A DNA stretch of 64,000 nt from positions 1-64,000 of the forward strand of contig JAKOZT010000032.1 of assembly GCA_029779845.1 (NCBI GenBank), read 5' to 3'. How positions within the stretch are numbered: position 1 is the first letter of the stretch; every line of letters starts with the position of its first letter. The notes under the pieces are model-generated. The model had not been told where the DNA came from and did not search any database. It was given only the letters and a program-made list of their open reading frames with translations. The position numbers and the translations under genes are program-made. Shown here piece after piece: positions 57,068 through 64,000 of the stretch. The DNA comes from Pseudomonadota bacterium. Lineage in GTDB: Bacteria > Pseudomonadota > Gammaproteobacteria > Burkholderiales > Burkholderiaceae_C.

Positions 57068-59313
57068 ACCCGACGCTGATGCCCCAGGACGACGATCTGC
57101 CCGGGCAGCCGAAGGTGCTGCTGGTCGACGACGACGAGGTCAACCTGCTGCTGACCTCGATCGCGCTGCGCGAGCGCGGCTTCGAGATCACCGAGGCCAC
57201 CGGCGGCGAGCAGGCGATGCGCGCGCTTACCGAGTGGCTGCCCGACGTGGTGGTGCTCGACGCGCTGATGCCCGGCATCGACGGCTTCGAGACCTGCCGC
57301 CAGCTGCGCCACCTGCCCGGCTTCGAATCGCTGCCGGTGCTGATGCTGACCGGCCTGGACGACGACGCCTCGATCACGCGCGCCTACGAGGCCGGCGCGA
57401 CCGACTTCTTCGTCAAGTCGACCCAGTGGAGCCTGCTGGCCGGGCGGCTGCGCTACCTGCTGCGCTCGGCGCGCACGCGCCAGGAGCTGGAGCGCAACAA
57501 GGCGCGCCTGGCGCGCGCGCAGGACCTGGCGCGCATGGGCAGCTTCGACTGGAAGCGCGGCGACGGCGGGCCGGTGTTCTCCGCCGAGGGCCTGCGCGTG
57601 TTCGGCCTCGCGCCCGACCAGACGCTGCCCTTCCGCACGCTGCTGCGCATGCTGCCCGACGTCGAGCGCGACGGCCTGATCACCGTGCTGCGCGAGGTCA
57701 TCCGGCACAGCTCGGTGCTGGCGCGCGACGTCACCGTCACGCTGCTCGACGGCCGCCAGCGCATCGTGCACGTCGAGGCCGAGCCGGAGTTCAACGAGCA
57801 CGGCAACCTGATCGGCTACACCGGCATCGTGCAGGACGTGACCGACCGCCGCGTCGCCGAGGACAAGATCAAGCACCTGGCCAACTTCGACGGCCTGACC
57901 GGCCTGCCGAACCGCCGCCAGCTGATCTGGCGCACCGAGCGCGCGCTGGAGCACGCGCGCCGCCTCGGCCACCAGGTGGCGCTGCTGCTGATCGACCTGG
58001 ACCGCTTCAAGGTGATCAACGACACGCTCGGCCACGGCGCCGGCGACGAGCTGCTGATGGAGGTGTCGCGGCGGCTGCGCTCGTGCGTGCGCCACTCCGA
58101 CCAGGTGATGGAAAGCTCGCTCGAGGCGATGGGCTCGCGCTCGCATCGCACGCTGGAGGCGGTGGGGCGGCTCGGCGGCGACGAGTTCGTCGCGCTGCTG
58201 CCCGAGGTGGCCGACGAGCGCGACGCCGAGCGCGTCGCGCGCCGCATCCTCGACCTGATGCGCGAGCCGATCTTCGTCGGCGGGCAGGAGTGCTTCGTCA
58301 CCGCCAGCGTCGGCATCGCGCTGTACCCGCGCGACGGCGCGACGATGGCCGACGTGCTGCGCAACGCCGACGTGGCGATGTACGCCGTCAAGTCGAGCGG
58401 CCGCAACGCCCAGCAGCTGTATTCGCCGATGCTCGCCGGCAAGGGCCGCGAGAAGCTCGCGCTCGAGACCGACCTGCACAAGGCGCTGGAGCGCGAGGAG
58501 CTGGTGCTGCACTACCAGCCCAAGATCGACGTGCGCAGCGCGCGCATGGTTGGCGCCGAGGCGCTGATGCGCTGGCGCCGCGGCGGCGAGCTGGTGCCGC
58601 CGGGCGACTTCATCCCCCTGGCCGAGGAAACCGGCCTGATCAACCCGTTCTCCGAATGGGCGATCCGCGAGGCGGCGCGCCAGGCGCGCGTCTGGCAGGA
58701 CAGCTTCGGCTTCGCCGAGTCGATCGCCGTCAACCTGCCGAGCCGGCTGTTCGAGCGCACCGATCTCGTCGAGCACATCCACGACGCGGTCAGCGCCTAC
58801 GGCGTGCCGCACCACGCGATCCAGCTCGAGATCACCGAGACGGGCCTGATGAAGGAACTGCAGAGCGTGATCCCGTCGCTGCACCGGCTCAACGAGATCG
58901 GCGTCGAGATCTCGATCGACGACTTCGGCACCGGTTATTCCTCGCTCGCCTACCTGACCACGCTGCCGATCTCCGAGCTGAAGATCGACCGCAGCTTCGT
59001 GCGCGACCTCGGCCTGACGCCGGCCAGCAGCGCGATCGTCAAGGCCATCATCTCGCTGGCGCGCGCGCTCGGCCTGCGCGTCATCGCCGAAGGCGTCGAG
59101 AGCCTGCGCCAGATGGAGGCCTTGCACAAGGAAGGCTGCTGGCTGATGCAGGGTTATTTGTTCAGCCGCCCGCAGCCGGCCGACGACATCGAGGCCTGGC
59201 TGCAGCAGACCGTGCTGCCGCGCAAGGCGCCGTGGATCGGCAAGGTCGGCGAGGCCGACCTGCTCTCCGACGCGCTGCGCCCGGCCGGCGTGCGCAGCAA
59301 GCCGGCCGGCTGA
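57064..59313 (+). CDS. REC-PAS-GGDEF-EAL response regulator
   Basis: VLLVDDDEVNLLLTSIALRERG, RLGGDEFVALLP, GAEALMRW, DDFGTGYSSLAYL; ATGA overlap with upstream Hpt gene. Confidence 0.94.
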   Translation: MNPTLMPQDDDLPGQPKVLLVDDDEVNLLLTSIALRERGFEITEATGGEQAMRALTEWLPDVVVLDALMPGIDGFETCRQLRHLPGFESLPVLMLTGLDDDASITRAYEAGATDFFVKSTQWSLLAGRLRYLLRSARTRQELERNKARLARAQDLARMGSFDWKRGDGGPVFSAEGLRVFGLAPDQTLPFRTLLRMLPDVERDGLITVLREVIRHSSVLARDVTVTLLDGRQRIVHVEAEPEFNEHGNLIGYTGIVQDVTDRRVAEDKIKHLANFDGLTGLPNRRQLIWRTERALEHARRLGHQVALLLIDLDRFKVINDTLGHGAGDELLMEVSRRLRSCVRHSDQVMESSLEAMGSRSHRTLEAVGRLGGDEFVALLPEVADERDAERVARRILDLMREPIFVGGQECFVTASVGIALYPRDGATMADVLRNADVAMYAVKSSGRNAQQLYSPMLAGKGREKLALETDLHKALEREELVLHYQPKIDVRSARMVGAEALMRWRRGGELVPPGDFIPLAEETGLINPFSEWAIREAARQARVWQDSFGFAESIAVNLPSRLFERTDLVEHIHDAVSAYGVPHHAIQLEITETGLMKELQSVIPSLHRLNEIGVEISIDDFGTGYSSLAYLTTLPISELKIDRSFVRDLGLTPASSAIVKAIISLARALGLRVIAEGVESLRQMEALHKEGCWLMQGYLFSRPQPADDIEAWLQQTVLPRKAPWIGKVGEADLLSDALRPAGVRSKPAG

Positions 59314-59335
59314 ACCTTCTTCTTTCCACCGCTTC

Positions 59336-60952
59336 ATGGACACCACCCCGGCGCAGATCGCCAAGGCCGCGCTGCGCCGCCTGGCGCTCGACAAGCTCGA
59401 GCCGACGCCCGACAACTACGCGCGTGCCTACGCGCAGGAATCCGGCGAAGCGGCGGCGAGCAGCGCTGGGGACGGCGCGGCGCTCGCCACGCTGATCGGC
59501 AAGCTGGTGCGCGGCGTCGAGCGCGGCGGCCGGCACTGGACCGCGGCGCGCCGCAAGGACAGCCTGCAGCGCGTGCTCGAAGGCAGCCGCAGCGACGCCA
59601 AGCGGTTGCAGCAGCGCCTGACGCAACTGGCCGCGAGCTGGGATTCCGACACCCCCGACGGCGCGGTCGAGACCGAGCCGGCGCCGCTGGACGCACTCCC
59701 GCCGGCCGCCGCCGCGCCTGCCACGGCGATGGAAGCGCCGATTTCCCTGAACCTCGCCGGCGAGCGCCCCTGGGGCCGCATCGTCGACACGCTGGGCGGC
59801 ACCACGCGGCGCGCGCTGCCTTCGCAGGACGAAGCGGCCGAGCTGTCGAACGCGCTCGGCGCGCTGGTCGAGCGCGTTGCGCGCGAAGGCGCCTCGGCGC
59901 CGCTGGCCGAGGAACTCGACGCGCTGTGCGCGCGCGCCGGCATCGTGCTGCAGCACCGCCATCACCTCGTCGACCAGCTCGGCGCCTTGTGCCAGGAATT
60001 GACCGCGAGCCTGACCGACCTCGCCGAGGACGACAGCTGGGCCCGCGGCCAGTGCGACGCGATGCGCGTCAAGCTCGACGAGGGCCTGACCGCGCGCGGC
60101 GTGAAGGCCGTGAGCGAGCTGCTGCGCGACACGCGCGAGCGCCAGGGCGCGCTGCGCGCCGAGCGCGAGAAGGCGCGCGAAGCGCTCAAGACGCTGATCA
60201 ACCGCATGCTGAGTGAACTGGGCGAACTCGGCTCGCAGACCGGCCGCTTCCACGAGAGCGTGGGGCGCTATGCCGACGTGATCGAGAAGGCCGATTCGCT
60301 GGAGAGCCTGGCCGGCGTGGTGCGCGAGATGGTCGAGGAAAGCCGCACCGTGCAGGCGCTGGTGCAGCAGACGCAGGGCCGCCTGCAGGAGGAGCACGCG
60401 CGCGCCAGCGAGCTGACGGCGCGCGTGGGCGAACTGGAAGGCGAGCTGCGCCGCCTGTCGAACGAGGTCTCGACCGACCAGCTGACGCAGATCGCGAATC
60501 GCCGCGGGCTGTTGCAGGCCTTCGATGCCGAGCGCTCGCGCGTCGAGCGCGAAGGCGCTGTGCTGGCCGTGGGCCTGCTCGACATCGACAACTTCAAGCG
60601 CCTGAACGACGAACTCGGCCACGCCGCCGGCGATGAAGCGCTGCGCTCGCTGGCCGCGGTGGTGAGCAAGACGCTGCGCCCGAGCGACATGGTGGCGCGC
60701 TACGGCGGCGAGGAATTCGTGGTGCTGCTGCCGGCCACGCCGGTGGACGAGGGCCAGCAGATCCTGACGCGGCTGCAGCGCTCGCTGTCGGGCGGCCTGT
60801 TCATGCACGAGAACAAGCAGGTGTTCGTCACCTTCTCGGCCGGCGTCACCGCCTACCGCGCCGGCGAGCGCATCGAAGCGGCGCTGGAACGCGCCGACCA
60901 GGCGCTCTACGAGGCCAAGCGGACGGGCAAGAACCGGACGTGTATCGGGTGA
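59336..60952 (+). CDS. GGDEF diguanylate cyclase
   Basis: Long coiled N-terminus; RPSDMVARYGGEEFVVLLP (active GGEEF with RxxD five residues upstream). Confidence 0.94.
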   Translation: MDTTPAQIAKAALRRLALDKLEPTPDNYARAYAQESGEAAASSAGDGAALATLIGKLVRGVERGGRHWTAARRKDSLQRVLEGSRSDAKRLQQRLTQLAASWDSDTPDGAVETEPAPLDALPPAAAAPATAMEAPISLNLAGERPWGRIVDTLGGTTRRALPSQDEAAELSNALGALVERVAREGASAPLAEELDALCARAGIVLQHRHHLVDQLGALCQELTASLTDLAEDDSWARGQCDAMRVKLDEGLTARGVKAVSELLRDTRERQGALRAEREKAREALKTLINRMLSELGELGSQTGRFHESVGRYADVIEKADSLESLAGVVREMVEESRTVQALVQQTQGRLQEEHARASELTARVGELEGELRRLSNEVSTDQLTQIANRRGLLQAFDAERSRVEREGAVLAVGLLDIDNFKRLNDELGHAAGDEALRSLAAVVSKTLRPSDMVARYGGEEFVVLLPATPVDEGQQILTRLQRSLSGGLFMHENKQVFVTFSAGVTAYRAGERIEAALERADQALYEAKRTGKNRTCIG

Positions 60953-60957
60953 TGTAT

Positions 60958-61007
60958 CCGTTCGCCCCGAGCTTGTCGAAGGGCTTCGACAAGCTCAGCC
61001 CGAACGG
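60958..61007. repeat. Second copy of TTCGACAAGCTCAG-family inverted repeat
   Basis: CCGTTCGCCCCGAGCTTGTCGAAG-GG-CTTCGACAAGCTCAGCCCGAACGG; lies between the convergent GGDEF gene and glnS and contains the glnS stop codon. Confidence 0.9.
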
Positions 61008-62788
61008 GGGCGGTCCCAGGTGTCCTTCAACCCGGTGATCTTGTTGAACACCGGCTTGCCGGCCGTGTGATCGACGCGGTCGGCGACGAAGTAGCCGTGG
61101 CGCTCGAACTGCACGCGCTTGTCGGGTGTCAGCCCCGCCAGCGACGGTTCGAGATACCCCGTCACGACGCGCTTGCTGGCCGGGTTCAGGCTGGCCTTGA
61201 AGTCCTTGCCGCCGGCGTCCGGCTGCGCCTCGGTGAAGAGGCGGTCGTACAGGCGCAGTTCGGCCGGCACCGCGTCGTGCGCGCCGACCCAGGTGATCGT
61301 GCCCTTGACCTTGACGCGGTCGGCGCCCGGCGTGCCGCTGCGCGTGTCGGGCACGATGCTCGCGAACACTTCGGTGACCTCGCCGGCCTCGTTCTTCGCG
61401 CAGCCGGTGCACTCGACCACCACGCCGTACTTCAGCCGCACCTTGTTGCCGGGGAAGAGGCGGAAGAAGCCCTTGGGCGGCACTTCGGCGAAGTCGTCGC
61501 GCTCGATCCACAGCGAGGGGGCTAGGCCGAAGCGCCGAACGCCCAGCTCGGGCCGTTGCGGATGCGCCGGCGCTTCGCAGGGTTCGCTCGCGGCGCTGCC
61601 GAAGATCTCGCTCCAGTTCGTCAACGTGAGCTTGAGCGGCTCGACCACCGCCATCGCCCGCGCCGCCTTGCCTTCCAGGTCGTCGCGCAGCGCGATGTCC
61701 AGGCTGGCGTAGTCGGTCCAGCCGCCGGCCTTGCTGGTGCCGGCGCGCTCGCACATCAGGCGGATCGCCTCGGGCGTGTAGCCGCGCCGGCGCAGGCCGG
61801 CGATGGTGGGCATGCGCGGGTCGTCCCAGCCGTCGACGATTCGCTCGTCCACCAGCGCCTTCAGCTTGCGCTTGCTGGTGATCACGTAGGTCACGTTCAG
61901 CCGCGCGAACTCGTACTGGTGCGGGCGCGGCTGCGCCAGCAGGCCGAGCGTGCACAGCGTGTCGAGCAGCCAGTCGTAGAAGGGGCGCTGGTCCTCGAAC
62001 TCCAGCGTGCAGATGCTGTGCGTGATCTGCTCGAGCGCATCCTCGATCGGGTGCGCGTAGGTGTACATCGGGTAGATGCACCAGCGGTTGCCGGTGTTGT
62101 GGTGCTCGGCGTGCTTGATGCGGTAGATGGCCGGGTCGCGCAGGTTGATGTTGGGCGAGGCCATGTCGATCTTCGCGCGCAGCACCATCGCGCCGTCGGG
62201 GTGCTTGCCGTCGCGCATCTCGCGAAAGCGCGCCAGGTTCTCGGCCGGCGTGCGGTCGCGGTAGGGGCTGTTCGTGCCGGGCGTGCCGAAGTCGCCGCGG
62301 GCCGCGCGCATCTGCTCGGGCGTCTGCTCGTCGACGTAGGCGTGGCCGGCGGCGATCAGCGCCTCGGCGGCGCGGTACATGAAGTCGAAGTAGTTACTGG
62401 CGTAGTAGAGGTGATCGACGCCGTTGGCCTTCCAGTCGAAGCCGAGCCACTTCACCGCGTCGAGGATGGAGTCGACGTACTCCTGCTCCTCCTTCTCCGG
62501 GTTGGTGTCGTCGAAGCGCATGTGGCAGACGCCGCCGTACTCGGCAGCGAGCCCGAAGTTCAGCGTGATGCTCTTGGCGTGGCCGATGTGCAAGTAGCCG
62601 TTCGGCTCGGGCGGGAAGCGGGTGCGGATGCGTGCCGCATCGGGCGCCGCCGCCGCGTGGTGCGCCGCATCGCCCGGCGAGCCGGCGAAACGGCGTTGCG
62701 CGTAGGTGCCGGCGTCGAGGTCGCGCTCGATGATCTGGCGCAGGAAGTTGCTTGCTTTGGGGCTGTCGTCGGCGGGCGCGGAACTCAT
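60995..62788 (-). CDS. glnS: Glutaminyl-tRNA synthetase
   Basis: RFPPEPNGYLHIGHAKSITLNFGLA, VTYVITSKRKLKALVDERIVDGWDDPRMPTIAGLRRRGY. Confidence 0.97.
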   Translation of the reverse strand: MSSAPADDSPKASNFLRQIIERDLDAGTYAQRRFAGSPGDAAHHAAAAPDAARIRTRFPPEPNGYLHIGHAKSITLNFGLAAEYGGVCHMRFDDTNPEKEEQEYVDSILDAVKWLGFDWKANGVDHLYYASNYFDFMYRAAEALIAAGHAYVDEQTPEQMRAARGDFGTPGTNSPYRDRTPAENLARFREMRDGKHPDGAMVLRAKIDMASPNINLRDPAIYRIKHAEHHNTGNRWCIYPMYTYAHPIEDALEQITHSICTLEFEDQRPFYDWLLDTLCTLGLLAQPRPHQYEFARLNVTYVITSKRKLKALVDERIVDGWDDPRMPTIAGLRRRGYTPEAIRLMCERAGTSKAGGWTDYASLDIALRDDLEGKAARAMAVVEPLKLTLTNWSEIFGSAASEPCEAPAHPQRPELGVRRFGLAPSLWIERDDFAEVPPKGFFRLFPGNKVRLKYGVVVECTGCAKNEAGEVTEVFASIVPDTRSGTPGADRVKVKGTITWVGAHDAVPAELRLYDRLFTEAQPDAGGKDFKASLNPASKRVVTGYLEPSLAGLTPDKRVQFERHGYFVADRVDHTAGKPVFNKITGLKDTWDRPRSG

Positions 62789-62908
62789 GCGGCGGATTCT
62801 AGGTGCGCGGGCAACATGTCTTTACCTTGAGCCGTCAACGCGCGCCCCCCGGCCAGCCGTTGTCGGCAGCAGGTGCGCCCGCTTGCGCGCCGCCCAAGGA
62901 GAAACCGC

Positions 62909-63361
62909 ATGAACAAGTCCCTGATTGCCGCCATCGCCGCCACCGCCTCGCTGCTGGCCGCCGGCAGCGCCCAGGCCGGCCATGTCCACTGGTCGATCGG
63001 CATCAACCTGCCGCCGGTGGCCGTGATCTCCAGCGGGCCGGTGCCCGTCTACGCGCCCGCGCCGGTCTACGCCCCGCCGCCGGTGGTGTACGCGCCGCCG
63101 CCCCCGGTGGTCTACATGCCTCCGCCGGTGGTCTATGCGCCTGCGCCGGTGGTCTACACGCCGCCGCGGGTGATCTACCCGGCGCCGCGCGTGGTCTACC
63201 CGGCGCCGGTGCCGGTGGTCTACGGCCCGCCGCATCGCCACGGCCCCGGCTGGGGCGACCGCGACCGCGACGGCATCCCGAACTGGCAGGACCGCTACCC
63301 CAACCGCCCCGATCCGCGCGGCTACCGCGATTACCGCGACGATCGCAAGTACCGTCACTGA
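62909..63361 (+). CDS. Secreted Pro/Val/Tyr-repeat protein with TSP3-like calcium-binding motif
   Basis: Signal peptide MNKSLIAAIAATASLLAAGSAQA, tandem P-x-P-V-V-Y-x units, GDRDRDGIPNWQDRYPNRPD. Confidence 0.8.
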   Translation: MNKSLIAAIAATASLLAAGSAQAGHVHWSIGINLPPVAVISSGPVPVYAPAPVYAPPPVVYAPPPPVVYMPPPVVYAPAPVVYTPPRVIYPAPRVVYPAPVPVVYGPPHRHGPGWGDRDRDGIPNWQDRYPNRPDPRGYRDYRDDRKYRH

Positions 63362-63460
63362 CCGGCGGCCCGGCGCGCATCTCCCCCCGACGGGCGATGC
63401 GCGCGCGGCGCGGCTCTCTTAAATTGCTCGCACGTCGACGATGCATGAAGGAGAGTCCGC

Positions 63461-63601
63461 ATGAAGCACTACGAGTCCTACGTGAGCGAAGCGCAGGCGC
63501 GCCGCCGCCGCCAGCTGGCGCTGGGCGTGGTGGGCGCGGTGATGCTGGCGACGCTGGCGATGAGCGCGCTGATGGTGCTCGGGCCGGTGCCCGTGGTCTG
63601 A
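63461..63601 (+). CDS. 46-aa putative single-pass membrane protein
   Basis: ATG at 63461 with GAAGGAGAG upstream: MKHYESYVSEAQARRRRQLALGVVGAVMLATLAMSALMVLGPVPVV. Below the ORF-track length cutoff. Confidence 0.6.
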   Translation: MKHYESYVSEAQARRRRQLALGVVGAVMLATLAMSALMVLGPVPVV

Positions 63602-63602
63602 G

Positions 63603-64000
63603 CTACATCGGCTTGAAGCGATGCGCGTAGAGGCGGCTGACGCTCAGGCGGTCGGGATGGCCGCGCAGCGTCAGCGTCACCTTGCCGGCCTCGTCGCGCA
63701 GCGCCGTGGCGATGGCGTCGCAGCGCACCACGGTGCCGCGGTGCACCTGCCAGAAACGATCCGGATCGAGTTGCGGCAGCAGCTCGCGCAGGGACGTGCG
63801 GATCAGGTGTTCGCGCTCGGCGGTGACCACGCGCACGTACTTGTCGGCCGCCTCGAAATAGATCACCTCGCCGATCGGCACCAGGTGCACCGCCGAGTCC
63901 GTGCCGGCGGCCTGGATCACCGCCAGCCGCGCCGGCGCCACCGCCGGCGTGCCCAGCCCGGGTGCGGCGAGCAGCGCGCGCAGCTGCGCGAGCGTCGCCT
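63603..64000 (-). CDS. LytTR-domain response regulator (partial)
   Basis: LytTR domain LVPIGEVIYFEAADKYVRVVTAEREHLIRTSLRELLPQLDPDRFWQVHRGTVV; frame stays open to window end. Confidence 0.87.
   Translation of the reverse strand, partial: ATLAQLRALLAAPGLGTPAVAPARLAVIQAAGTDSAVHLVPIGEVIYFEAADKYVRVVTAEREHLIRTSLRELLPQLDPDRFWQVHRGTVVRCDAIATALRDEAGKVTLTLRGHPDRLSVSRLYAHRFKPM

Noticed and set aside
56083-59415. 1110-aa minus-strand ORF
   Set aside because: Antisense shadow of the Hpt and REC-GGDEF-EAL genes.

Overview
High-GC, gene-dense chromosomal segment. Codon usage, gene content and family matches read as Betaproteobacteria, Burkholderiales-type (inferred from memory; no search was run). Main blocks: (i) a chemotaxis operon (MCP, CheA, CheY, CheZ-like) at the left edge; (ii) two-component and c-di-GMP genes at 4.2-8.3 kb; (iii) a zinc-uptake operon (Fur/Zur regulator, His-rich small membrane protein, ZnuC, ZnuB, ZnuA) with a perfect inverted repeat upstream; (iv) housekeeping and accessory genes (CPA2 antiporter, ParA-like, MaoC, response regulator plus hybrid kinase, VapBC, ScpA, CYTH-CHAD, SulP, metG, apbC/mrp, NtrC-type pair, dcd, zinc metallopeptidase, lldD-like, LysR, dinB); (v) a complete flagellar flgNMA / flgBCDEFGHIJKL locus; (vi) a signalling island directly downstream (EAL/HDOD, PAS HisKA_2-type kinase, ANTAR regulator, kinase, Hpt, REC-GGDEF-EAL, GGDEF); (vii) glnS, a Pro/Val/Tyr repeat secreted protein, an unlisted 46-aa ORF and a partial LytTR regulator. 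No rRNA, CRISPR array, prophage or transposon was recognised. The most interesting signals are non-coding: four sigma-28-like promoters, two of them in front of c-di-GMP genes; a LexA box that contains the dinB start codon; a Zur-like operator; and several inverted repeats that pair with the Shine-Dalgarno of the next gene (SulP, flgF, znuC, a small membrane protein). The SulP leader is the best candidate for an undescribed RNA switch.
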